Assembly: GCA_003232855.1 (NCBI GenBank)
Contig: QIKC01000137.1
Coordinates: 1 to 5,536, forward strand
Length of the DNA: 5,536 bases
Direction of reading: 5' to 3'
Source of the DNA: Verrucomicrobiales bacterium
Lineage (GTDB): Bacteria > Verrucomicrobiota > Verrucomicrobiia > Verrucomicrobiales > DEV007
This document shows, piece by piece, positions 1-4,712 of the stretch. Every line of letters begins with the position of its first letter. The first letter of the stretch is position 1. The position numbers were made by a program, and so were the translations under genes. The notes beneath the pieces are model-generated. The model had not been told where the DNA came from and made no database searches. It saw only the letters and a list, made by a program, of their open reading frames with translations.

Positions 1-222
1 ACCAAGCTGCTCGACCGCCTCAACCCCCGGGAAAGACTAGCCATCCAGCTCCTCGACCTCGAAGAAAATACGATCGAAGAAACCTGTAACCTCACCGGTT
101 GGAGCGCGTCTAAAGTGAAAGTAACAGCGCTGCGTGCGCGCCGTAAACTGAAAGTTGCCCTCGAACGCTTGGAAAACAGCGATCGCCACAGCAACCCGTT
201 AACAAAGCCCCCCATCTCGTGA
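1..222 (+). CDS. ECF-type RNA polymerase sigma factor, C-terminal part (start lies outside window)
   Basis: The visible 73 residues begin in frame 1 and end at TGA 220-222. They carry the pattern of sigma-70 region 4: an 'LLDRLNPRERLAIQLLDLEE' stretch (residues 3-22, typical of the helix before the HTH), then TIEETCNLTGWSASKVKV and the basic recognition helix ALRARRKLK. Region 4 binds the -35 element of target promoters. Sigma factors of the ECF group have only regions 2 and 4, and region 2 would lie upstream of base 1. The short tail after the HTH (about 20 residues, Ser/Pro-rich) has no recognisable domain. The stop overlaps the GTG start of the next gene by four bases, so the sigma factor and its probable membrane regulator are translationally coupled. 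An ECF-like promoter at 1788-1814 is a candidate target. The family call is firm; the ECF subgroup cannot be assigned from this fragment. Confidence 0.85.
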   Translation, partial: TKLLDRLNPRERLAIQLLDLEENTIEETCNLTGWSASKVKVTALRARRKLKVALERLENSDRHSNPLTKPPIS

Positions 223-512
223 ACTCCGATCCCGACTCTTGGCAAAAGCTGACCACCGCTTTCAAGGCGACGCGGCTCCGTCACGGCACAGCCGCAGACC
301 CGCAGGCGCCGACCGGCTTCGCCACCCGCATCGCCGCGCGCGTGGCCGCCGGACGCCGGGCACAGGCTCTCGCGCTATGGCGCCGCTGGTCACTCTGTTT
401 CGCCATCGGCTCCACCTGCCTGTTCTTCCTCGCCGCGCTCTTTGCCACCGCCACCCCGGACAGCACCCAGATCGTACCCCTCCCCCATCTCTCGACCCCC
501 GCCACCCCGTAA
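219..512 (+). CDS. small single-span membrane protein, candidate anti-sigma factor
   Basis: This 97-residue protein starts at GTG 219, which overlaps the sigma factor stop as GTGA; its own stop overlaps the next ATG as TAATG. Residues 1-57 are polar and rich in Arg/Ala (ATRIAARVAAGRRAQALALWRRW). One hydrophobic segment follows at about 58-78 (SLCFAIGSTCLFFLAALFA), then a short Thr/Pro-rich tail. By the positive-inside rule the Arg-rich N-terminal part is cytoplasmic, where it could hold the sigma factor, and the tail is periplasmic. No zinc-binding HxxxCxxC motif of the ZAS anti-sigma family is present. The position directly after an ECF gene and before a periplasmic sensor matches the CnrYXH/Spy-like logic in which a small membrane anti-sigma protein partners a sensor. 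That role is inferred from context, not from sequence identity. The minus-strand and alternative-frame ORFs here are shadows. Confidence 0.72.
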   Translation: MNSDPDSWQKLTTAFKATRLRHGTAADPQAPTGFATRIAARVAAGRRAQALALWRRWSLCFAIGSTCLFFLAALFATATPDSTQIVPLPHLSTPATP

Positions 513-925
513 TGCGCCATCTCAAAGACCACTGGTATATCGCCATCGCCCTGCTCGCGATCTTCGTCACAGGCAACGGCTTCGGTTACGTTTTCGGCGC
601 GAAAACCTCTCACCCAGCACAGGAAATCACGACCGTCGCGACCAGTGCTTGGGCCGGGGCTACCCTCGACAAACTACAGACCGCCCTCGACTTGTCCCCC
701 GAACAACGCGTCGCCATTCGCTCCAAAGTCGATGCCACCGCAGCCAAAGTGATCGCTGCCCGCGAACGCACCCTATTCGACTACCACGTCCTCCTGCTCA
801 CCCTGCATGACGAATTGGAAAACGATCTCGACCCCGCCCAACAAGAGCGGCTGCAGCAAGCAAAATCCAGCCTCGAAGAAACCATCCGCAGCCGTTTCTC
901 CGACTTACCGCAACCCGCCAGTTAA
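512..925 (+). CDS. membrane-anchored periplasmic sensor protein (Spy/CpxP/CnrX-like helical fold)
   Basis: The 137-residue protein starts at ATG 512, sharing one base with the preceding stop. This start is preferred to an in-frame ATG at 239 because that extension would run through the whole upstream gene in another frame. Residues 8-29 (WYIAIALLAIFVTGNGFGYVFG) form an N-terminal signal anchor. The rest is almost wholly helical and charged: LDKLQTALDLSPEQRVAIRS (53-72), then ERTLFDYHVLLLTLHDELE (85-103), then LDPAQQERLQQAKSSLEETI (106-125). The two 'L(S/D)P.Q' helix starts and the hooked four-helix layout recall the LTxxQ/heavy-metal-resistance group (Spy, CpxP, CnrX, ZraP). Such proteins sense metals or misfolded proteins in the periplasm and control an anti-sigma factor. 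Few His or Cys residues are present (H34, H92, H99), so the ligand cannot be guessed. Confidence 0.75.
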   Translation: MRHLKDHWYIAIALLAIFVTGNGFGYVFGAKTSHPAQEITTVATSAWAGATLDKLQTALDLSPEQRVAIRSKVDATAAKVIAARERTLFDYHVLLLTLHDELENDLDPAQQERLQQAKSSLEETIRSRFSDLPQPAS

Positions 926-972
926 ATCATAGCGCCCCTTCTCGTGGCACCTCACCCCCACAAAAAATATCG

Positions 973-1779
973 ATGAAAATCCCCGCCGCCGCATTGGGCG
1001 CGCTAGCAGGCGCAGCCGTCACATCGATCATCTGGATAGCGATTTCGCCGCCTCGTGCCAACCGCGCCAGCCCCCACCCATCCGCCCCCACACCCCCATC
1101 CACCACCCAGCACTCCCCCCGCCCGGCGAGCGCCATCGGCAGCACCAAGACGGATCCCGTGAAAACGGAGGCGCGTTACCACAACACCCCCCTCACCAAC
1201 CAAACCCGCTCCGACTGGACACGACCCACCCTCACCCGACCCCTCTCGGTTGCAATCCACGACCAAAACCAAACACGTCCCGAACCCACAAAAACCGAAC
1301 TCGCCGTCCGCGCCAAACAGGTCGAAAACCACGCCAACAACCGCCTCGAAGCACTAGCCATCAGACTCAACCTCACCGAGGAGCAGCAAAATCGGATCTT
1401 CCCCATCCTCGCCAGCGCCGCCCCCTCCTTCCACCCGGCATTGCAAGTGGAAGGCAGCTCCACACCCACCACGTCCTCTGACAACAGCACCACCCTACAG
1501 CCCGGTGCCCCAATCACCGAAGTAGAAAATGCGATCTACGCCGAGGTCGATGACACACAGCAGGCCAGCATCGAAGACAGCGCCATCGATCGCGACGCCT
1601 GGTGGGAAGACATCGTCGCCATGCTCGAGGACGATCTCGAAGCCGCCACCTCCAACCCCACCGCCGGCACCACCGTCGAATCCACCACCACCCCATCGTC
1701 CGAAGCCACCGGAGAGGAACGCGCGGCCGCCGCCACGACCAACCAGATCGATGATTTTTCCAACCTTTTCGGAAACTAA
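973..1779 (+). CDS. anchored periplasmic protein with Pro/Thr-rich stalk and LTEEQQ sensor-like helix
   Basis: This 268-residue protein lies 47 bases after the sensor gene, and its ATG has no Shine-Dalgarno site. Residues 5-24 form an N-terminal membrane anchor (AAALGALAGAAVTSIIWIAI). Residues 26-106 are a low-complexity Pro/Thr/Ser/Arg stalk. Residues 109-157 hold a helical block (AKQVENHANNRLEALAIRLNLTEEQQNRIFPILASAAPSFHPAL), with LTEEQQ at 134-139 resembling the LTxxQ motif of Spy-like proteins. A second acidic helix with paired Trp (DRDAWWEDIVAMLEDDLE, 207-224) follows, then a Thr/Ser/Ala-rich tail. The protein is not recognised as a named family. Its position at the end of the sigma/anti-sigma/sensor cluster and its shared helix motif suggest a second sensor or an output partner outside the membrane; this is inference. 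The stalk is encoded by a very C-rich strand (see 1071-1097). Confidence 0.75.
   Translation: MKIPAAALGALAGAAVTSIIWIAISPPRANRASPHPSAPTPPSTTQHSPRPASAIGSTKTDPVKTEARYHNTPLTNQTRSDWTRPTLTRPLSVAIHDQNQTRPEPTKTELAVRAKQVENHANNRLEALAIRLNLTEEQQNRIFPILASAAPSFHPALQVEGSSTPTTSSDNSTTLQPGAPITEVENAIYAEVDDTQQASIEDSAIDRDAWWEDIVAMLEDDLEAATSNPTAGTTVESTTTPSSEATGEERAAAATTNQIDDFSNLFGN
1071..1097 (-). other. potential G-quadruplex motif on template strand
   Basis: Within the stalk-coding part of the 268-residue gene, the minus strand carries four G-runs: G5 (1093-1097), 3-nt loop, G5 (1085-1089), 5-nt loop, G3 (1077-1079), 1-nt loop, G5 (1071-1075). This satisfies the usual G3+N1-7 rule. It lies on the transcribed template strand, so it would act on polymerase passage rather than in the mRNA. 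It may be only a by-product of Pro/Thr codons ending in C. Confidence 0.5.
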
Positions 1780-1787
1780 AAAAACAT

Positions 1788-1814
1788 GTAACCGCGCGCC
1801 GTCGCGAACGTCTT
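1788..1814 (+). promoter_or_regulatory. ECF sigma-type promoter upstream of EF-hand gene
   Basis: GTAAC (1788-1792), a 16-nt spacer, and CGTC (1809-1812, continuing TT) match the general ECF promoter pattern of an 'AAC' -35 core and a 'CGTC' -10 core. It starts nine bases after the stop of the sensor-like gene and would give a leader of about 90 nt before ATG 1908. A 6-bp inverted repeat (TCTTGA 1811-1816 with TCAAGA 1824-1829, 7-nt loop) overlaps the -10 and start-site area and may be an operator or an mRNA 5' hairpin. The link to the sigma factor encoded at 1-222 is an inference from proximity. Confidence 0.5.
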
Positions 1815-1860
1815 GAAAGTTAGTCAAGAAACAGAACCAACCAAGTTCACACACACCCGG

Positions 1861-1907
1861 CAAAAAAACCTAACACCCTAATAATAAATCCCAAAACTAA
1901 CCCACCC
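1861..1907 (+). promoter_or_regulatory. G-free, SD-less 5' leader of EF-hand gene
   Basis: The 47 bases directly before ATG 1908 contain no G at all and consist of A, C and a few T, including TAATAATAAAT. There is therefore no Shine-Dalgarno site and little chance of secondary structure. Initiation presumably relies on an unstructured leader, as is common in some non-proteobacterial phyla. Confidence 0.5.
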
Positions 1908-2501
1908 ATGAAACTAAAAAACACCCTATTAACCATCGCCGCCCTTTCCGGCAGCGCGGCCTTCGCCTTCGCCGACGACACGGCGGGCAGCGACAAAAAT
2001 TTCGGCGACGGCGGCCTCCCCGAGTTCCTCGAAAAATACGACCTCGACGGTGACAGCAAGCTCGACGAAGAAGAGCGCCAAGCAGCCCGCGAGGATCGCA
2101 GACAGCGTATCCGGGACAAACGCGAATCGTGGGATAGCGACGGCGACGGCACGCTCTCCGAAGAGGAGCGCAACGCCGCCCGTGCCGAACTACGCGCCAA
2201 GATCGAAGCCCGCCGCTGCGCCCGTTTCGAAGAGGCCGACAGAAATGACGACGGCGAACTGAGCCTCAGAGAGTTCGCCTCCATCGGCGCCCTCGCCCGG
2301 CTCGTCGAGCACCACCCCGAACGGGTCAGACGCATCTTCAACCACCTCGATGCCGACAACAGCGACAGCATCAGCAAAAGAGAGTTTCTCGCCCACCTGC
2401 GTCATCGCCGCCACTATCAACACGACGGCAATGACCACCGCAGCGACGGAGACCACGGCGGAGATGGCGAAGAAGAAGGCGATGAAAGCGACAACACCTA
2501 A
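1908..2501 (+). CDS. secreted EF-hand calcium-binding protein (four loops)
   Basis: The 197-residue protein opens with a signal peptide (MKLKNTLLTIAALSGSAAFAFA, AxA cleavage site after residue 22). Four 12-residue EF-hand loops follow: D45-E56 (DLDGDSKLDEEE), D76-E87 (DSDGDGTLSEEE), D111-E122 (DRNDDGELSLRE) and D148-E159 (DADNSDSISKRE). Each keeps Asp at position 1, Asp/Asn at 3, a hydrophobic residue at 8 and Glu at 12. Loops 1 and 4 lack the usual Gly at position 6 (Ser50, Asp153). Loops 2 and 3 are canonical. Loops are joined by Arg/Glu-rich helices, and the tail (166-197) is rich in His, Asp, Gly and Glu, which could bind further metal. It probably binds Ca2+ outside the cytoplasm. An ECF-type promoter lies upstream and a strong terminator downstream, so it looks like a single-gene unit, possibly controlled by the neighbouring sigma factor. 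The partner or target is unknown. Confidence 0.88.
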   Translation: MKLKNTLLTIAALSGSAAFAFADDTAGSDKNFGDGGLPEFLEKYDLDGDSKLDEEERQAAREDRRQRIRDKRESWDSDGDGTLSEEERNAARAELRAKIEARRCARFEEADRNDDGELSLREFASIGALARLVEHHPERVRRIFNHLDADNSDSISKREFLAHLRHRRHYQHDGNDHRSDGDHGGDGEEEGDESDNT

Positions 2502-2536
2502 ATCTCCAAACTCTCCGCACCACCTCAGTATCACAG

Positions 2537-2568
2537 GGGGGCGTCCCGGCAAAGGGACGCCCCCTTTT
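2537..2568 (+). terminator. intrinsic terminator after EF-hand gene
   Basis: A perfect 11-bp GC-rich stem (GGGGGCGTCCC 2537-2547 with GGGACGCCCCC 2554-2564) encloses a 6-nt loop (GGCAAA) and is followed by TTTTCT. It sits 35 bases after the EF-hand stop codon and separates that gene from the next one at 2634. Confidence 0.9.
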
Positions 2569-2633
2569 CTCTATTCCCCCCGAAAGAAAATGGGTGCTAT
2601 CCTCCCCTCCCAACTCCAACAAACCTGCCCCCT

Positions 2634-3638
2634 TTGAATCCCCACCTCGCGGCGCTCGTCGCCATTTCCCTCTGCGCGCTCGCACCGCCCGCCATGGCTG
2701 TCGAGCGCGAACTCTACTTCACCGACTTCGAAAACGCCACCCCCGGCGATGACCAATTGCACGGCTTCGACAACTGGGTCGGCGCCCCCACCGGCAGCGG
2801 ATCGCATGGGATCATCAGCGAAGCAGAACACCTCGTCGAAGGCTTGGACAACGTCGCCTTCATCGGCTTCGGCACCCCGACCGGACTGGGCACGACCACC
2901 GTCACCATCCTGCGCCAAGTCGCCCACGACCCCATCACCTCCGGCGAACCCATCGTCCGCTTCACCGCCGTCGTCGGCATCAACGACTCGACCAACAGCG
3001 CACTCCCCGGCCTCGAGCCGCCGCGAGACCACTTTTTCGTCACCATCATCAACTCCGCCGGCAGCCGCCTCGCCTCCCTCGATTTCAATAACACCGAAAC
3101 CGGCTTCGGCCTCTGGCGGGGTGACGGCATCGACTCTCACGACACCACCGAAGCATTCGTCCGCAACGAGATCCACATCCTGTTCGCCGAAATCGATTTC
3201 GCAAACAACACCTGGACCGTAGAGCTCGACGGCTTCCCCATCTTCATCGACGCCCAGCTCACTGCCAAAACCGAAGTGAGTTCCGATCTCGGGGCAGTCG
3301 GTATCGTTTGGCAAAGAGACAGCCTCCTCTGGGGCAACAACTGGATGCTCCTCGACGACTGGACGCTCTCCGCAGACACCATCAAACTCGTCATCCCCGA
3401 AAACCCGTTCGACGTAAAAAGCGTCGCCCTTGACCCCACTAACCAACCGGTGATCACCTGGAACGGACAACCCGGTTTCACCTACCAGATCAGCTACTCC
3501 GAAAACGCGATCGACTGGTTCTCCGACCTCCCCGCCTCCTTCTTCACCCCCACCCAAACGTCCGCCATCTCCTACACCGACACCACCAACACCGGCGAAG
3601 CCCAGCGACTCTATCGCGTCACCAGAACACCCGGTTAA
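2634..3638 (+). CDS. exported beta-rich protein with verrucomicrobial-type C-terminal domain
   Basis: The 334-residue protein is taken to start at TTG 2634. That start gives a signal-peptide-like hydrophobic N-terminus (HLAALVAISLCALAPPAMA, AxA cleavage after residue 22), although no Lys or Arg precedes it and there is no Shine-Dalgarno site. ATG 2694 is the next in-frame choice but would remove the signal. Residues 26-248 read as an alternating-strand sandwich (LYFTDFE at the start; FFVTIIN, WTVELDGFPIFID, LLDDWTLSA), as in LamG/concanavalin-A-like jelly-roll domains. Residues 272-329 (PVITWNGQPGFTYQISYSEN, then DWFSDLPAS and LYRV) match the small C-terminal beta domain common in Verrucomicrobiota extracellular proteins. 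No catalytic residues are identified. A binding or cell-surface role is likely, but the substrate is unknown. A 15-residue reading frame (ATG 2590) ends at TGA 2635-2637, overlapping the TTG start. Confidence 0.78.
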   Translation: MNPHLAALVAISLCALAPPAMAVERELYFTDFENATPGDDQLHGFDNWVGAPTGSGSHGIISEAEHLVEGLDNVAFIGFGTPTGLGTTTVTILRQVAHDPITSGEPIVRFTAVVGINDSTNSALPGLEPPRDHFFVTIINSAGSRLASLDFNNTETGFGLWRGDGIDSHDTTEAFVRNEIHILFAEIDFANNTWTVELDGFPIFIDAQLTAKTEVSSDLGAVGIVWQRDSLLWGNNWMLLDDWTLSADTIKLVIPENPFDVKSVALDPTNQPVITWNGQPGFTYQISYSENAIDWFSDLPASFFTPTQTSAISYTDTTNTGEAQRLYRVTRTPG

Positions 3639-3811
3639 GGCACCCGCGCGCTCCCGTCTCGATCCAACAGCCCCATCACCGCCGCCCCCTCCGGTTCGTC
3701 CGGCACCCCACCCACAGGCCAAAGCGGAATTCCCGGGTGATCTGCCCCCAGTGTGTCGAGTGAGGGGAGCCGCCACAGCGAACAGATCAGAAAGGCAACA
3801 CGCATCGACAT
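3635..3811 (-). CDS. possible small protein of 58 residues, unknown
   Basis: A minus-strand ATG at 3811 opens 58 codons ending with TAA 3637-3635, tail to tail with the preceding + gene. The product starts hydrophobic (MSMRVAFLICSLWRLP) and continues with LGADHPGIPLWPVGGVPDEP and GLLDRDGSARVP. A purine-rich AGGGTGG lies about 5 bases before the ATG and could serve for ribosome binding. The reading resembles no family known to me. It could be a real small protein, the remnant of a longer gene, or chance. It is the only coding candidate in the otherwise empty stretch between the beta-rich protein and the tRNA. Confidence 0.25.
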   Translation of the reverse strand: MSMRVAFLICSLWRLPSLDTLGADHPGIPLWPVGGVPDEPEGAAVMGLLDRDGSARVP

Positions 3812-3859
3812 GAATCCACCCTATCCATCGTGGCGATATTTACCAACCCGGAAAACCGC

Positions 3860-3889
3860 TTGCAAAACCCGCCCGGAGGCGGAAAATAG
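3860..3889 (+). promoter_or_regulatory. possible tRNA-Tyr promoter
   Basis: TTGCAA (3860-3865) is followed after 18 nt by AAATAG (3884-3889), which would place a start site about 20 bases before the tRNA. The -10 fit is poor. The spacer includes a small hairpin (CCGCC 3869-3873 with GGCGG 3878-3882), and CGGCC/GGCCG (3902-3906/3909-3913) forms another in the leader. Rated low because only the -35 is convincing. Confidence 0.2.
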
Positions 3890-3917
3890 CCATCCCCAAA
3901 CCGGCCTCGGCCGAAAC

Positions 3918-3999
3918 GGGCAGGTACCGAAGCGGTCAAACGGGGCAGACTGTAAATCTGCTGGCTATGCCTTCACAGGTTCGAATCCTGTCCTGCCCA
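3918..3999 (+). tRNA. tRNA-Tyr (anticodon GTA)
   Basis: A complete class II cloverleaf can be drawn. The acceptor stem is GGGCAGG 3918-3924 with CCTGCCC 3992-3998 (7 bp). The D stem is CCG 3927-3929 with CGG 3941-3943. The anticodon stem is GCAGA 3945-3949 with TCTGC 3957-3961, around loop CTGTAAA with anticodon GTA at 3952-3954. The long variable arm has GGC/GCC stem 3963-3965/3969-3971. The T stem is ACAGG 3975-3979 with CCTGT 3987-3991, around TTCGAAT. The discriminator is A3999 and no CCA is encoded. The long variable arm plus GTA identifies tyrosine. The last 15 bases are the start of a 73-nt sequence that recurs at 4144. Confidence 0.96.
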
Positions 4000-4057
4000 C
4001 TTTAATCGACAAGTCCGCTTGTCGATTTTGGCAGGACAGGGTTCGAACGAAGTTCGA
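3985..4057 (+). repeat. tRNA-Tyr tail repeat, copy 1 (tRNA 3' end plus trailer)
   Basis: This 73-nt segment recurs at 4144-4216 with two transitions (G4030/A4189 and C4055/T4214). It starts inside the T-loop of the tRNA and includes the hairpin 4004-4027, then a segment (4030-4048) that is the reverse complement of tRNA bases 3979-3997: 19 pairs, one of them a T-G wobble. A second small hairpin TCGAAC/GTTCGA (4043-4048/4052-4057, loop GAA) closes it. The full repeat unit including the non-duplicated part is 159 nt (3985-4143). Confidence 0.92.
4004..4029 (+). terminator. terminator-like hairpin behind tRNA-Tyr
   Basis: A perfect 10-bp stem, AATCGACAAG (4004-4013) with CTTGTCGATT (4018-4027), has a TCCG tetraloop and runs into TTTT (4026-4029). 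It starts 5 bases after the tRNA and is the likely end or processing signal of the transcript. The stem is less GC-rich than the one at 2537, and an outer stem formed with the tRNA 3' end (3987-3997 with 4030-4040) could extend it. Confidence 0.6.
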
Positions 4058-4143
4058 CTGCACCGATCTGAGAAAGCACAGCGTCTCAGACCCCAAAAAA
4101 TGGCGAAGCCCTCCCACGCAGAGCCTGCGCAAAGCAAAGGATC
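4058..4143 (+). other. inter-repeat segment of the 159-nt unit
   Basis: These 86 bases separate the two repeat copies. They contain hairpins CTGAGA/TCTCAG (4068-4073/4084-4089), GGC-GAA-GCC within TGGCGAAGCC (4101-4110) and CGCAG/CTGCG (4117-4121/4125-4129). No open reading frame with a plausible start lies within it. The density of short hairpins suggests a structured RNA or a palindromic intergenic element rather than coding DNA. Confidence 0.45.
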
Positions 4144-4216
4144 ATCCTGTCCTGCCCACTTTAATCGACAAGTCCGCTTGTCGATTTTAGCAGGACAGGG
4201 TTCGAACGAAGTTTGA
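4144..4216 (+). repeat. tRNA-Tyr tail repeat, copy 2
   Basis: This is the second copy of the 73-nt tail, offset by 159 nt. It keeps the last 15 bases of the tRNA (4144-4158) without any upstream tRNA sequence, and the same hairpin with tetraloop at 4163-4186 followed by T's. Its C-to-T change at 4214 turns a C-G pair of the small TCGAAC/GTTTGA hairpin into a G-T wobble, so pairing survives. Its G-to-A change at 4189 breaks one pair at the inner end of the outer stem. Similarity stops at 4216, where the sequence character changes. Confidence 0.92.
4163..4188 (+). terminator. terminator-like hairpin, second copy
   Basis: This repeats the 10-bp stem, TCCG loop and TTTT of 4004-4029. Because the stem is palindromic, it could also act for minus-strand transcripts leaving the toxin gene, though the T-run on that side is only TT followed by AAA. 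Confidence 0.5.
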
Positions 4217-4340
4217 GGTACTGATGGTGGCGGGTCGGTCGCGGATTTGAAGCCAACTCAGGAACGATATCAATACGGCGTAGATGAGGGTAGCTGCGCT
4301 GGCGTCTGCGGTGGGAGGGGCTGATATCGCTAACTGATTG
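4217..4340. other. non-coding gap with GATATC inverted repeat
   Basis: No gene is seen between the tail repeat and the toxin stop. An 8-bp inverted repeat CGATATCA (4265-4272) / TGATATCG (4322-4329), arms 49 nt apart, brackets most of it. A minus-strand reading across it gives a membrane-like stretch (TLIYAVLISFLSWLQIRDRP) but lacks a start codon, so it may be a gene remnant or chance. Confidence 0.3.
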
Positions 4341-4712
4341 CTATTTTTGGAGAAATTCGACCCTGTTTTTCCAATTTTGCTGCTCCCAATTGAGCCAGGC
4401 AGTGCACAGGGCTTTCACGAGGCGGCCATAGTCGTTCTGGGCGAAAAATTTGGATGACACAAAAATGACCCCGGCATGATCCTCACCCAGTTCGGCCATA
4501 TCGGCGAGTAGAGGGGGTATGGTGGCCAAATCAAAGGTCAGGAGCGACCATCCGCTTTGCCGTGCTTCGAGCAAAATTCGGGCATCGGACTGCTGCCTGA
4601 GCCGACCACGTTCCCAGCTATGGATGCTGTCGATTTTCGCTTTGGGGAGGGCGCAGCGAAGTTGCCCAGCGATGACCGGAGAGATGTGCTCATCTAAAAG
4701 GAGCTTGAACAT
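4341..4712 (-). CDS. DUF5615 PIN-like toxin of a toxin-antitoxin pair
   Basis: The 123-residue product begins MFKLLLDEHISPVIAGQLR, the N-terminal signature of DUF5615 (PIN-like, Mut7-C-like) proteins. The conserved acidic positions of a PIN nuclease can be placed at D7/E8, D43 (QQSDARILLEAR) and D61 (WSLLTFDLATIP). Proteins of this family are thought to be Mg2+-dependent ribonucleases acting in the cytoplasm. The length is normal for the family. The ATG shares one base with the antitoxin stop (TGATG), so it is translated by coupling behind the antitoxin. No terminator on this strand is obvious after the TAG at 4343-4341 apart from the palindromic repeat hairpins further on. The target RNA is unknown. 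Confidence 0.85.
   Translation of the reverse strand: MFKLLLDEHISPVIAGQLRCALPKAKIDSIHSWERGRLRQQSDARILLEARQSGWSLLTFDLATIPPLLADMAELGEDHAGVIFVSSKFFAQNDYGRLVKALCTAWLNWEQQNWKNRVEFLQK

Noticed and set aside
239..511. N-terminal extension of the Spy/CnrX-like protein to ATG 239
   Set aside because: The extension overlaps the whole 97-residue gene in another frame and is Arg/Pro-rich noise. ATG 512 follows the TAATG coupling and begins a clean signal anchor.
2571..3776. 401-codon minus-strand ORF rich in Gly, Asp, Glu and Val
   Set aside because: It is antisense to the exported beta-rich protein. Strong C-ending codon bias on the + strand leaves few stops in this antisense frame, and the product is low complexity with no domain.
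3753..4190. 145-codon + strand ORF running through tRNA-Tyr and both tail repeats
   Set aside because: It reads straight through a complete tRNA and repeats the same peptide (PVLPTLIDKSACRF) because of the DNA repeat; this is an artefact of non-coding sequence.
3985..4216. CRISPR array
   Set aside because: There are only two copies, each 73 nt with an 86-nt spacer, tied to a tRNA end and with no cas genes; the geometry does not fit.
4217..4340. Membrane-protein remnant on the minus strand (TLIYAVLISFLSWLQIRDRP)
   Set aside because: The frame is open but lacks a plausible start codon and ribosome site and is too short to tell from chance; noted only in the gap entry.
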